A DNA stretch of 64,000 nucleotides from JBOGNO01 sp050747245 (lineage in GTDB: Bacteria > Acidobacteriota > Terriglobia > Acidiferrales > UBA7541). Of this stretch, positions 25,593 through 35,182 are shown one piece after another. Under the pieces are notes generated by a model. That model was not told where the DNA came from. It did no database searches and worked only from the letters and a program-made list of their open reading frames with translations. The number at the start of each line of letters is the position of its first letter. Position 1 is the stretch's first letter. The translations under genes and the position numbers were made by a program. The stretch is from the NCBI GenBank assembly GCA_050747245.1, contig JBOGNO010000002.1, forward strand, positions 421,501 to 485,500. The letters run 5' to 3'.

Positions 25593-27322
25593 CGTGTCTG
25601 CCCTTTCGATTCCGGATCGTGCGCGGGAGGCGGCAGCAGCGGCGGAGTATCGGTGGAAGTCTCTTTTTTCTGTACTTCCATTTCCGAAATCAATATAGCG
25701 GGAGCGGAAGCGGAGACCGGAATGGAGCCGGACTCCGCGCCGCAGAAGCCATTGAAGACTTCTGTTGTGTCGCCGGCGCCGACAATCTTCGTCATGGAGA
25801 CCAGAGGCGTGCCGACGATGTCCACCCCGCGGACGAGTTCGTCGGGCCGGCCGTCAGGGAAAACCCTATACACCACCAGCGGTTGCACCTGGAAGGCCTG
25901 TGGTTGCCCGCGCCCGGTAAAAGTGAAGCCGCCGGCGATATCGTCTATAAAAAGTCCGTAGGGTTTGTTCTGTTCCTTGATGAGGTCGATGAGCTTCGCG
26001 CGAAGCTGCGCATTCGTCATGGTGTCGTCGCTCTGGACGATGGTGTTGCCCATCCGCGCGACCGGTTGGAATCCCACCTGCCGCCGGCCGTGGCCATTGG
26101 AATGAGGAAAGTCCTTCAGCGGCGAGCGTCCCATCAAGAAGCTCTTCAGTATGCCGTGATCCACCAGTACGACGTTCTGGGCCGGAACGCCCTCGTCATC
26201 GAAGGGATAGTATCCGAGCAGAACTTCGTTGCCCATCTGCGAACGTGTCGGGTCATCAAGCACGGAGATAAAGTCCGGCAGAATTTTTTCCCCGACCTTA
26301 TGCGCGAAAGTCTGGCCTTCGTTGATGTCCTTCTGCCGAAACCCTTCGAGGCGATGCCCCAGGACTTCGTGAAAAAAAACGGCGGCGGCGCGACCGCTGA
26401 GCAATACTGGCCCCGCGTAAGGTTCCACGAGCGGCGCTTTGTCAAGAGCGACCACTTCGGAAATCATCTGCTGAATGCGCGCCATCACTGTCGCGTCGCT
26501 CGGCGCGTCCTTCGGGCTCACCCAGTCAAAATTCGCGAAGCGATCGATATCCATGCCGTCGGGCGCCTTGCTCTGCACGAACAATTCCAGCCGGTACCGC
26601 AGCTGACCGAAGGCGAGTTTGCTGCCCTCGCTATTAATTTGGTACTGGTTGTTCGCCACCGTCGTAAACGTGGCAATGGAATTCAGCACAGCGGGAGACG
26701 CGCTGAAGGCTGCCGTATATTTCCTCACCCGTTCTTCCCAGGGGCGCCGGTCGAGAGTGAATGGAACTGATTGGCTGACGGAAGTGTGAGGTTCTTCTCG
26801 AGAGAAGTCCGGAGCGCGGTTTTCCGCCGTTTCCACTGAAACTTCCTTGCTGCTTTGCATCCGCAGCCACGATTCGCTCGCGGCGCGATATTGCCGGTCG
26901 GACTCCAGCCAGATGGCACGCCGCAGCACCGGCACGTCGTTATCCACCACCGCGGAGGAGCCCGGACTCGCGAAACTCGTTTGCCGGTCGCCCACCTTGT
27001 GCGTGCTGTCTAACTGGTAGCTCCCCACGCGCATCTGCACCTCGAGCCAGCGATTGCGAGTTTCTTCGCTGGAGAGTAGAGCGCCGTTCGAGCCCGAGAC
27101 TTCCGCAACTTGCCGGTCCGTCACCGTGTAACTCAGGAAATAAGCTGCCGGGTCGGATTTCTGCACAGTGGGGAGCCAACGAGCAAGCTCCTCTTGCATG
27201 GCGGAGAGTACCGGCGAGCCTGGTTCCGGAGCGGTGCGCGCGGGCCCGGAAAGAAAAAAACACGCCGCTGATATCGCGACGGCTTTGGCAAAGAAGCGGA
27301 TGCGGCTATAAGTGCAGTTCAT
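25589..27322 (-). CDS. Secreted TldD-like zinc metalloprotease
   Basis: 577 aa with an N-terminal signal peptide (AISAACFFLSGPART). The zinc motif HEVLGH is at 318-323, followed by the family segment LEGFRQKDINEGQTF. The third-ligand loop is NGFCGAESGSIP near the C-terminus. DFPHSNGHGR and RGVDIVGTPL match its downstream paralog. TldD-type enzymes cleave unstructured peptides inside a closed heterodimer. Here the exported pair would work in the periplasm. First gene of a two-gene operon with ATGA overlap. The substrate is unknown. Confidence 0.87.
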   Translation of the reverse strand: MNCTYSRIRFFAKAVAISAACFFLSGPARTAPEPGSPVLSAMQEELARWLPTVQKSDPAAYFLSYTVTDRQVAEVSGSNGALLSSEETRNRWLEVQMRVGSYQLDSTHKVGDRQTSFASPGSSAVVDNDVPVLRRAIWLESDRQYRAASESWLRMQSSKEVSVETAENRAPDFSREEPHTSVSQSVPFTLDRRPWEERVRKYTAAFSASPAVLNSIATFTTVANNQYQINSEGSKLAFGQLRYRLELFVQSKAPDGMDIDRFANFDWVSPKDAPSDATVMARIQQMISEVVALDKAPLVEPYAGPVLLSGRAAAVFFHEVLGHRLEGFRQKDINEGQTFAHKVGEKILPDFISVLDDPTRSQMGNEVLLGYYPFDDEGVPAQNVVLVDHGILKSFLMGRSPLKDFPHSNGHGRRQVGFQPVARMGNTIVQSDDTMTNAQLRAKLIDLIKEQNKPYGLFIDDIAGGFTFTGRGQPQAFQVQPLVVYRVFPDGRPDELVRGVDIVGTPLVSMTKIVGAGDTTEVFNGFCGAESGSIPVSASAPAILISEMEVQKKETSTDTPPLLPPPAHDPESKGQTR

Positions 27323-27516
27323 TTCGTTCGAGTCAAGCTACATAGTGTATGTCAGGAGATGCGGATTCCCCAACCCAAACCTCGCCTCAAGTTTCGTCCC
27401 GGGGCGATGAATCCAGGCGGCATCCTGAGGCGCTTTCTTTAGACGCGCCGCGCCTCGAAAAGTATTCACGCGAATCGGGACTGGACCGTATATAAAGTTG
27501 TGCTAGTGTGCTGGCC

Positions 27517-28542
27517 ATGAAAGCGATGGTCGTGCGACGTTACGGAAATTCGGACACTCTCGAGCTGCGCGACTGGCCAGAACCCGAGCTTAAGCCCGGC
27601 GGCGTGGTCATTCGCGTTCGCGCCATCGGCATCAATTTCGCCGACTTGCTTCAACGCATGGGAATTTATCCCGGCACTCCGAAGCCGCCTTTTATTCCCG
27701 GATTTGAAGTGGCGGGCGTTGTCGAGCGCGCCAGTCCGTCAGAAGGCAATTCCTCTATACAGGCCGGCGACCGCGTAGTCGCTTTCACGCGCTTCAATGC
27801 CTATGCCGAGTTTGCTGCTGCTCCGGCCGCAAGCGTGTATCGCATTCCTGAGTCCATGCCTTTTGAGGATGCCGCAGCCATTCCGGTGAACTACCTCACC
27901 GCCTACCATTCCATGTTTCACATGGGCAATCTCCAGCCCGGGGACCGGATCCTGGTTCACGGCGCCGCAGGGGGCGTGGGCATCGCGGCGGTGCAATTAG
28001 CAAAGACGCGCGGCCTTATCGTGTTCGGTACGGCCGGAGCATCGAAGCAGGAATTCCTTCGCCAGATTGGCGTGGATTTTCCGATGGACTACACGCGCGA
28101 GGATTTTGTGGAAGTGATTCGCCAATCCGCGCCCGAGGGAATCGAAATGGCGCTCGATCCTGTGGGCGGCGAGTCCTTCACGAAGAGCTACGACTGCCTC
28201 GGCCCGACGGGCCGCCTGGTTATCTACGGATTTTCCGCAGCCTCCGGACCTTCAGGGAAGAGGAATCTCCTGCGCGGAGGGAAAGCCCTGCTCCAAACGA
28301 AACGGTATCATCCCATGAAACTAATGCGCGACAACAAAGCCGTCATCGGCGTGCATCTAGGCAGGCTCGAAACGCGCGGCGGGCTGCTGCGCACACAACT
28401 CGAAGAAATTTTTCGCATGTATGCCGATGGCCGCATCCGCCCGCACATTGGGAAAACTTTTCCTCTGAGTGAGGCGCCCGCGGCGCACCGTTACATCCAC
28501 GCTCGTCAGAATATAGGCAAGGTCATTCTCACCGTCTCCTAG
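27517..28542 (+). CDS. NADPH:quinone oxidoreductase-like medium-chain reductase
   Basis: 341 aa from the ATG at 27517; a GTG three codons earlier is possible. Zinc-free MDR family: N-terminal GroES-like fold (GINFADLLQRMGIYPG, PFIPGFEVAGVV), Rossmann motif VHGAAGGVGIAAVQLAK (about 150-165), then VDFPMDYT and PVGGESFTKSY. No structural-zinc cysteines are present. The C-terminus GKTFPLSEAPAAHRYIHARQ is typical. It likely reduces a quinone or an alpha,beta-unsaturated carbonyl. Single gene, divergent from the TldD-like operon. Confidence 0.85.
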   Translation: MKAMVVRRYGNSDTLELRDWPEPELKPGGVVIRVRAIGINFADLLQRMGIYPGTPKPPFIPGFEVAGVVERASPSEGNSSIQAGDRVVAFTRFNAYAEFAAAPAASVYRIPESMPFEDAAAIPVNYLTAYHSMFHMGNLQPGDRILVHGAAGGVGIAAVQLAKTRGLIVFGTAGASKQEFLRQIGVDFPMDYTREDFVEVIRQSAPEGIEMALDPVGGESFTKSYDCLGPTGRLVIYGFSAASGPSGKRNLLRGGKALLQTKRYHPMKLMRDNKAVIGVHLGRLETRGGLLRTQLEEIFRMYADGRIRPHIGKTFPLSEAPAAHRYIHARQNIGKVILTVS

Positions 28543-28550
28543 CGCGTGCG

Positions 28551-29036
28551 CTAATTCTTTTTTGGCACCTCAGAGCGGAAGATATTCAGCCAGCGCCCGT
28601 TCCGCCGGACGTACACCGAGCTGCCGTGCATGAATGGCTGTACCGTCTGCCCGCCGCACACGGCGTGCTGTTCGGCCTCATACAAGAGGATGGCGGCATT
28701 CTCGTCGAGGGCGATCACGCGAAAATTTGTCAATGTGAAGCTCTGCACTTCGCACGATTTCACTGAGTCCTCTTGTCCTTTGACATTTTCCGCTTTCGAT
28801 GAGACCCCGTATTCTCCGAAGAAGACCGCTTCGTCCGCCAAATTCTCCCGCCACACGTCCGGCTGTTTGTTTTTCCACGCATCCCACAACTTCGTTTCTT
28901 CCGCGGCAAGCGTCTTCGTGAGAGCGGGGCCTTCCGTGGATTCGGGCTTCGAAGAAGTTTGTTGTCCGTCCGCCCGTGCCGTCAGCGGAAGCGCTGCTGC
29001 CAGTACAAAAATTGCCAGACATTTTCCAAATGTCAT
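28551..29036 (-). CDS. Secreted SnoaL/DUF4440-like protein
   Basis: 161 aa with a signal peptide (CLAIFVLAAALPLTARA). The mature part fits the NTF2-like cone fold: an N-terminal helix LAAEETKLWDAWKNK, the strand motif ADEAVFFGEYG, and a final strand NGRWLNIFRSEVP. No catalytic residues stand out. It lies just upstream of, and reads in the same direction as, nothing close (8 nt convergent with the reductase, 62 nt after the M16 gene stop), so it may be the last gene of the M16 operon. Confidence 0.7.
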   Translation of the reverse strand: MTFGKCLAIFVLAAALPLTARADGQQTSSKPESTEGPALTKTLAAEETKLWDAWKNKQPDVWRENLADEAVFFGEYGVSSKAENVKGQEDSVKSCEVQSFTLTNFRVIALDENAAILLYEAEQHAVCGGQTVQPFMHGSSVYVRRNGRWLNIFRSEVPKKN

Positions 29037-29098
29037 AAGGCCCCCAAAATGGAAAGTCGTGTCTCCGCGGCGTGCTGTCTACTGTGCGTCCGCCTCAG

Positions 29099-31315
29099 CT
29101 ATTGCTGGGGCTTGGCGAAAATGGATGGGTCTGGTTTGGAGTTCGGCTTCATGTCTTTAATAGTTGTGTCGCTATATTTTTCGCCGTCGCGGAAAATCAC
29201 GCTATGAAATGGAAACTGCACTCCATTCACGGCGCGGAAATCGCTCCAGTGCTGGTCGGTTTCCGCCGTTCCTCCCTGCATCGTGGGCGAAGTGAAATGC
29301 GCGGCCACCAACAAGTGCGTGGACGGATCGAAATACAACTTCACCGGCCCGGACTCCGCCTTCCACAAAACCGCTGAAGCGGCTTTGCCATCAATCTGCT
29401 CTTCGCCCAAATACTGGGCCTCGATTTTCCCGGCGAGTGCCTGCTGGTAGAGGCCTAATCCGCCAGTGAGCACAATACTGCGCTGGAATTCGCCGATCAG
29501 TTGCGGCGGAGCATCCATGATTCCCTGCGGAGCTGCGAGCCACCCCGCTTTGCCGTCAAATCCCTGTCGCACGCTCCCGAACGGCAGTTTAGTTTCCACC
29601 AGCATGCGGTCGGGATAGGCGATCTGAATGTGGATATCGAGCGGGAATTCTTGCCCCTGGAAGCGCGCCGTTCCGCTCGCAGATTCCTCCAGGCTCTCGA
29701 TGCCTTGCAGCGCCGGACCGCCGGCGGCCTGCGCCGCGGCTTGCAATAGCGCTTTCCCCTTGGCCAGCGATTCCGGAGTTGCTGCTGCGACCGCCGGAGA
29801 CTTCGTGCGGCGCATCTCCGCTGCCAGCAGGTCGAGCTCGCTGGCCGGGATCTCGTCGTAACTCGCGCTGGGAAATGCCTTCTTCAGGTCATCGCGGAAA
29901 GCGGACGCGTTTCCAGCCAGCACGATGTCAAGGCTTTTGGCGTCGAAATACTTTCCCGCCACATCCTTCACTTGATCGGATGTGACTTGGAGGATTTTCT
30001 GCTGATACGTGCTGTTGTAATCGGAGGGCAGACCGAACTCCTCCACGGCGATGACGCGATCGGCTACCTGCTCGCCCGTCTCAGTTTGTATTGGATACAC
30101 GCCAGCCAGGTACTCTTTCGCAAAGCTCATTTCTTCCGGGGTCACGTCTCCCGTTCCCATCCGGGAGATCAAGTCCACCACCAACTTGGTGGCCTCGACC
30201 GTCGTTTCCGTTTTCGTAAACGTCTGCGCCACAAAATCACCGGCGAATCGCTCGCTGGCAAACGACGAGTTGGCCCCGTACGTGAGCCCCTTGCGTACGC
30301 GCACTTCGGTATTGAGCCTACTGTTGAAGCCTCCGCCGAAGATGCGGTTCGTCACAAAGAGCGGAATGTAATTCGGGTCGTTCCGCTGGATTCCCAACCG
30401 GCCCACGCGAATCTGCGTCTGCACTGCGTCCGGCTTATCGATCACCAGAATGTGCACTCCCTTGGTCGCAGGAGGCGGCGCAGGTTCCGCCGTGGGAGCG
30501 TCTTGCTTCGGCCAGGAACCGAAATATTTTTCCGCCATAGCGAAAGCTTCTTCAGGAGTGATATCGCCGGCGAACGCGAGCAGGGCCTGATTCGGCGCGT
30601 AGTTCGCGTTGTGGAACTGCACCAGCGCGTCGTGGTTCAGTTTGCGCACAGATTCCGGCGTCCCGTTCGCGGGCAAGCCATAGGGCGAGGAGCCGAAAAC
30701 CACACGCTCAAAGCCCGCCGATGCCAGAAACTGCGGATTTGCATACGAAGCCTGAAACAGGCTCAAAAGCTTTTGCCGCTCGCGATCGATTTCTTCCTCT
30801 CGGAACGCGGGATGCAACACGACATCGGACATCAAATCCAGCCCGAGCCCGATGTCCCGCTTCACCACGTTCAGGGTGACGTACGTGGCATCGCTATCGG
30901 AGTTGGCGTCGAGCGAACCGCCGACAAAATCAATCGCCTCGGCGATGTCTTTCGCGCTGCGCTTCTCCGTTCCTTGCGTCAGCAGGCTCGAAGTCAGACG
31001 CGCCGCGCCTGAGAAGCCCTGTGGATCGCGGATCGCCCCGGCCGAAAGCAGCACCAGCCGGGTCGCCACTGCGGGCTCACGGGGATCGGTGGCCACGAAG
31101 ACGCGCAGTCCGTTCGCAAGCGTTTTCGAGGCCACCGCCGGAAAATGATATGGCCCGGGTGGCGCGCCATTCGGCATCTGCGCCCCAAGCTGAACGCCTG
31201 GCGGAACAATTCCTGTTCCTTTTGCTTGTCCGACATCTTGCGCGAGAGCCGCGGGTCCAGCGAGAGAGCCGAGCAGGAGGAAAGTGAGAGCCAGATTTTT
31301 CCAGGTATGCTTCAT
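29099..31315 (-). CDS. Secreted M16-family peptidase homolog without the zinc motif
   Basis: 738 aa with a signal peptide (LALTFLLLGSLAGPAALAQ). Residues 60-500 carry two M16 halves (LANGLRVFVATDPREPAV, and R-G-YGANSSFASERFAGDF as the substrate-side R/Y motif, KGLTYGANS). The zinc-binding HxxEH site reads ARLTSSLLTQG, so it cannot bind zinc in the usual way. Residues 530-730 add a beta-rich domain like an outer-membrane-lipoprotein-sorting fold (FPLDIHIQIAYPDRM). It starts by ATGA overlap with the active M16 gene, fitting an active/inactive heterodimer. Confidence 0.85.
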   Translation of the reverse strand: MKHTWKNLALTFLLLGSLAGPAALAQDVGQAKGTGIVPPGVQLGAQMPNGAPPGPYHFPAVASKTLANGLRVFVATDPREPAVATRLVLLSAGAIRDPQGFSGAARLTSSLLTQGTEKRSAKDIAEAIDFVGGSLDANSDSDATYVTLNVVKRDIGLGLDLMSDVVLHPAFREEEIDRERQKLLSLFQASYANPQFLASAGFERVVFGSSPYGLPANGTPESVRKLNHDALVQFHNANYAPNQALLAFAGDITPEEAFAMAEKYFGSWPKQDAPTAEPAPPPATKGVHILVIDKPDAVQTQIRVGRLGIQRNDPNYIPLFVTNRIFGGGFNSRLNTEVRVRKGLTYGANSSFASERFAGDFVAQTFTKTETTVEATKLVVDLISRMGTGDVTPEEMSFAKEYLAGVYPIQTETGEQVADRVIAVEEFGLPSDYNSTYQQKILQVTSDQVKDVAGKYFDAKSLDIVLAGNASAFRDDLKKAFPSASYDEIPASELDLLAAEMRRTKSPAVAAATPESLAKGKALLQAAAQAAGGPALQGIESLEESASGTARFQGQEFPLDIHIQIAYPDRMLVETKLPFGSVRQGFDGKAGWLAAPQGIMDAPPQLIGEFQRSIVLTGGLGLYQQALAGKIEAQYLGEEQIDGKAASAVLWKAESGPVKLYFDPSTHLLVAAHFTSPTMQGGTAETDQHWSDFRAVNGVQFPFHSVIFRDGEKYSDTTIKDMKPNSKPDPSIFAKPQQ

Positions 31316-32679
31316 CGCCCGCTCCCTTTGTTTTCGGCAGCCGGCGGTGTGACGCGCAGCACCGTCTCGTTCTGCGCCGTAAAATACTTTTGCGCCACGC
31401 GCTGGATATCCTCCGGCGTCACCTGCATATATCTTCCGAGTTCTTCATTCACCAGGTGCAGGTCCTTGCCGATGACCACGGCGTTCCCCACGGCGTCGGC
31501 TTTCGCCTGATCCCCGCTCCGCTGCAAAATGAATTGCGCCAGAATCTGGTTCTTGGCCTTTTCAAGCTCCCGCGCATCCACCGGTTTCTCCTTCATTTCC
31601 GTGAGCGCTGCGTCGAGCGATTTTTCTCCTTCGGCCACCGTGTGTTGCGGGTTCATGATGGCTATGACCCAGAATAAATTGGGATCTTCGGTGAAATTCC
31701 CAAAGCCCGCCGCCTGCACGGCAATTTGCTGCTTGTACACCAGAGATTGATAGAGCCGGCTGCTCTCGCCCTGCGACAGGATGTTCGCGGCAAGCTGCAG
31801 GGCGTAGGAATCCGCGGAAAATTCCGCCGGCATTTTGTAGCCCTCCACCACCGCGGGCAGCGGCGCATTCGGGTAGGCCTTTTCCACGATCCGCTGCTTG
31901 TCTTGCGCAGGTTCCGGCGTGTCGCGCCGCGGGATAGGCTTCGCCGAACGCGGGATGCCTCCAAAATACTTCTTTGCCCATCCGAATACTTCCGACGGCG
32001 TGATGTCGCCCACGATGACGATCGTTGCGTTGTTCGGCTTGTAATACGTGTCGTGGAATTGCCGCACTTCCTCGAGCGTCGCCTTCTCCAGATCCTCGAT
32101 GCTGCCGATTGGCGTGTGGTGATACCCGTGTACTTGAAACGCCGCGGCATAGAGGTCCAGCTGCACTAGTCCGTATGGCTGGTTATCCACTCTCAAGCGG
32201 CGTTCTTCTTCGACCACTTTGCGTTCGGAAAGAAAATTCGCTTCGTCCACATTGAGGCTTCCCATGCGATCGGCCTCGAGCCACAGCACGCGCTCCAGGT
32301 AATTGCTCGGAAATGTTTCGAAATACTGCGTGTAATCGTCCTGCGTGAACGCGTTATCGAATCCGCCCACGGCCTCGATGATGCGGCTGTGTTCTTCGGG
32401 GCCAACGTGCGCCGACCCTTTGAACATCAGGTGCTCGAAAAGATGCGCGAACCCCGTGCGCCCGGGCTCCTCGTCCTTCGAGCCGACGTGGTACCACACC
32501 TCTAAGTTCACCATGGGCGAGTGGTGATCCTCCACCATCAGCACTTCGAGGCCGTTTTCGAGCTTCGTGCTTTGCACCTCAATTTTTGGAGGCTGCACGG
32601 CCGAAGCTTGCGTCTGTGCACCAACGGGCGTTCCCAGCGTCGCAGCAATACCCGCTATCAAGAGCCATCGCGATTTCAT
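31312..32679 (-). CDS. Secreted M16 zinc peptidase
   Basis: 455 aa from the ATG at 32679 (GGGAG 5-8 nt upstream); an upstream in-frame extension of 108 codons is not protein-like. Signal peptide LLIAGIAATLGTPVGAQ. The inverted zinc motif HLFEH is at 79-83 (H79, E82, H83) with the following MFKGSAHVGP. The distal Glu lies in SERKVVEEERR. The C-terminal half carries the inactive M16 fold. It is followed by its inactive partner with a 4-nt overlap. Bacterial pairs of this kind digest peptides in the periplasm; the substrate here is unknown. Confidence 0.9.
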   Translation of the reverse strand: MKSRWLLIAGIAATLGTPVGAQTQASAVQPPKIEVQSTKLENGLEVLMVEDHHSPMVNLEVWYHVGSKDEEPGRTGFAHLFEHLMFKGSAHVGPEEHSRIIEAVGGFDNAFTQDDYTQYFETFPSNYLERVLWLEADRMGSLNVDEANFLSERKVVEEERRLRVDNQPYGLVQLDLYAAAFQVHGYHHTPIGSIEDLEKATLEEVRQFHDTYYKPNNATIVIVGDITPSEVFGWAKKYFGGIPRSAKPIPRRDTPEPAQDKQRIVEKAYPNAPLPAVVEGYKMPAEFSADSYALQLAANILSQGESSRLYQSLVYKQQIAVQAAGFGNFTEDPNLFWVIAIMNPQHTVAEGEKSLDAALTEMKEKPVDARELEKAKNQILAQFILQRSGDQAKADAVGNAVVIGKDLHLVNEELGRYMQVTPEDIQRVAQKYFTAQNETVLRVTPPAAENKGSGR

Positions 32680-32896
32680 TTTCGCTCCCGTTCCTAAAAT
32701 CATTCGCTTGACTGTATCAGAGGCGCCGCGTTTGCCCAAGCCATCAGAGCGGCGTGCACAGCCACAATTCGCGTACTCTCGTCCTCGCGGACACTTAGAC
32801 GCAGAACTACAAGAAAAATTGCCTACCCCAACTGCTCTCTTAACCACGATTCGATGATTGACTCCGGCGGGAAGTTGCAAATAGCATCTCGCAGCC

Positions 32897-33784
32897 ATGC
32901 AAGATCTTTTTGCGGACGTCAACAGCATCCGCTTGCACGCCGTAGCCGAGGGCAGCGGGCCGCTCATTCTGTTCCTCCATGGATTTCCAGAGTTCTGGAG
33001 CATGTGGCGCCAACAGCTCTCCGAATTCGGCCATGACCATCTCGCCCTAGCTCCCGATATGCGCGGCTACAACCTCTCTTCGCGCCCCGCGCGCACCGAG
33101 GACTACGAGCTTCCCGTGCTGGTGGAAGATATCCGCGCGCTCGCCGCGCATTTTGGCTACCGGCGATTCACGCTGGTCGGACATGACTGGGGCGGCGTAG
33201 TTGCCTGGTGTTTCGCTCTCGCCCATCCCGAGTGCCTCGATGCACTGGCAATTCTGAACGCCCCGCACCCTGCCATCTTCGAGCGAGAATTGCGCACGAA
33301 TCCCGCGCAGCGCCTTGCCAGCCGGTACATCGCCATGTTTCGCACACCGCTCGCTGAGTACCTGCTCTCGCGCAACAATTTCGACGCCCTTTTGAAGGCT
33401 GTGCATCCTCTGGGCAATCGCGATGCGGAGATATCTGAAACGGTCCGCGCGGAATACATTCGTGCCTGGTCGCAGCCCGGAGCACTCACCGGCATGCTCA
33501 ACTATTATCGTGCCATGCCCGCAACGCCTCCACGCGGCGACCCGCCGCGCACGCCCAGCTCGCTTTTTCCGCAAGTTAGGTCCTGGGTCATCGAGACCCC
33601 CACACTGGTCATTTGGGGCGAGCAGGATCGCTTCCTGCTTCCCGGTTTGCTCCGCGGCCTCGAGGGCTTCACCCCGAACATTTCCCTTCATCGTGTTCCC
33701 GGCGCGAGCCACTGGATCGTGCGCACCGAGCCCGAAGTCGTAAACCACCTGCTCCGCGATTTCCTGCGCGCCCGGCAGCTTTAG
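32897..33784 (+). CDS. Alpha/beta hydrolase, epoxide hydrolase or haloalkane dehalogenase type
   Basis: 295 aa. The oxyanion-hole motif HGFPEFW (28-34), the nucleophile elbow VGHDWGG with Asp97, a charge-relay acid in WGEQDRF and a final histidine in GASHWI are all seen. An Asp nucleophile means ester formation with epoxides or halides rather than a serine esterase. LAPDMRGYNLSSRP is the usual cap-facing strand. HGxP favours epoxide hydrolase. Single gene, with no pathway neighbours to point to a substrate. Confidence 0.85.
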   Translation: MQDLFADVNSIRLHAVAEGSGPLILFLHGFPEFWSMWRQQLSEFGHDHLALAPDMRGYNLSSRPARTEDYELPVLVEDIRALAAHFGYRRFTLVGHDWGGVVAWCFALAHPECLDALAILNAPHPAIFERELRTNPAQRLASRYIAMFRTPLAEYLLSRNNFDALLKAVHPLGNRDAEISETVRAEYIRAWSQPGALTGMLNYYRAMPATPPRGDPPRTPSSLFPQVRSWVIETPTLVIWGEQDRFLLPGLLRGLEGFTPNISLHRVPGASHWIVRTEPEVVNHLLRDFLRARQL

Positions 33785-33957
33785 TTCCAGCCCGGACAAA
33801 CTGTTGCTTCCTCTGTACTCGCGTACAGGTGCGCGATTGGCCGATGTTTTAATTTGAACTCTTGGATTCCGACGAATCTCCCGGCATCATTTGCATGAGC
33901 GGTGCGGGCGCGCTTTCCGGCCCGCTTTCCCCACGCCAGGTTGAAAGGAAGCTCGAG

Positions 33958-34599
33958 ATGAATCGCCGGGGAATTCTTGTTCTTGCAGTCTTCGTATTGT
34001 CGGCCTGTGCGCTTGCGGCGCAGGAGCCTCTTTCCAGCACAATGCTGCCGCCTTCGACCGGCGCGCCGAACGTGGGTGACAAAGTCTCGGATTTCACGCT
34101 CCCGGACATCCATGGGCAGCCCGTAAAGCTCGCAACGCTGCGCTCTGGTTCTCTTGAATCCGGAAAGACTGCCGCCGAAGTCCGCGGTTACTGGGAATTG
34201 CTGATCTTCTATCGCGGCGCGGAGTGCGCCAATTGCAATGCGGAACTCCGCAGCATTCAGGATAATTTGAAGCTATTCGAATCCCGGCATGTCCGCGTGA
34301 TTGCCGTCAGCACGGATTCTCCCGCTGTATCCAAGCGCCTCTGCGAAGAGAAGGGTTACACTTTCATGGTCCTTTCCGATTCGAATGCCGCTGTGATTCG
34401 CAAGTGGGACCTCCTTCAGGCCCGCGGCAGCAAGAATGCCCCGGAGGTCGCCCGTCCTGCGGAATTCCTGATTGACGTGGCGGGCAGAGTGCGCTGGCGA
34501 AATCTGCCGGCTGATGATAAGACATGGCTTCACGCTTCCGATGTGCTCAGCGTTCTCGACACTCTTCATGTCGGAGGCACTGGCTTGGCCCCGATTTAG
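33958..34599 (+). CDS. Thioredoxin-fold (AhpC/TSA-like) redoxin, probable lipoprotein
   Basis: 213 aa. ATG at 33958 follows AAAGGAAG. The signal peptide ends in a lipobox VLSAC (Cys17), so the protein is probably lipid-anchored in the envelope. The redoxin domain starts at GDKVSDFTLPDIHGQPV. The active site is YRGAECANC, with C90 and C93 as a CxxC pair; VIAVSTDSP and EFLIDVAGRVRW follow. It is related to peroxiredoxins, but the CxxC suggests a thiol-disulfide exchanger may be equally likely. It is followed by a small membrane-anchored protein on the same strand. Confidence 0.82.
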   Translation: MNRRGILVLAVFVLSACALAAQEPLSSTMLPPSTGAPNVGDKVSDFTLPDIHGQPVKLATLRSGSLESGKTAAEVRGYWELLIFYRGAECANCNAELRSIQDNLKLFESRHVRVIAVSTDSPAVSKRLCEEKGYTFMVLSDSNAAVIRKWDLLQARGSKNAPEVARPAEFLIDVAGRVRWRNLPADDKTWLHASDVLSVLDTLHVGGTGLAPI

Positions 34600-34677
34600 C
34601 GCTATTACGCCCCGGCTGCGCGGGTCCCTTCGTTCCGTTTGCCCGCGCGCGGGGTATTTATTGGCAAGGAGACTCAC

Positions 34678-35064
34678 ATGCGGCAATTAGTCGGGCTCCT
34701 GGTGGTAGTGGCCATATCGGTCGTGATTTTCCGTGTTTATCTGGTGAAGGCCGTTAAAGGCCCGGCGGGCGAGACAACCACCGCGTCGCAGTTGGTGGAT
34801 TCAACGGGCGCACAAACTGAAGTGCTAGCGATCGCCCGCGCCGAGCAGTTCTATCAGGCCGCGCATGGAGCTTACAGCTCGATCGACGATCTCGTTGCCG
34901 ATCACACCCTGCCCTCGAAGCCGGCCGCCAATCGCGGCTACGCTTATTCGGTGGAGCCTTCCCCCACCGGTTTTGTCGTCACCGGCCGCTGTTCCGTGCC
35001 GGCCGGACAGGCCTGTTCGAGCTATCAGATGGACCAGACGCTCGAGCTCAAGAAGCTTCCTTAA
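34678..35064 (+). CDS. Small membrane-anchored pilin-like protein
   Basis: 128 aa. ATG at 34678 follows AAGGAGACTCAC. One N-terminal TM helix (5-23), then IARAEQFYQAAHGAYSSIDDL, which resembles the C-terminal helix-turn of pseudopilins. It lacks the G/FTLIE prepilin cleavage motif. Two cysteines (GRCSVPAGQACSSY) near the end could form a disulfide outside the membrane. The function is not known. Confidence 0.6.
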   Translation: MRQLVGLLVVVAISVVIFRVYLVKAVKGPAGETTTASQLVDSTGAQTEVLAIARAEQFYQAAHGAYSSIDDLVADHTLPSKPAANRGYAYSVEPSPTGFVVTGRCSVPAGQACSSYQMDQTLELKKLP

Positions 35065-35182
35065 TACAATCTCTCCGAAAGAGCGAGCGCTCCCCACTCT
35101 CGGAACATTTGTGTCTCTGTCTGCGTATCCTTCTTCGACAAGGCCCTACTGAAAAAATTCGCTGCTGCAAGGAGAAGGAAAA

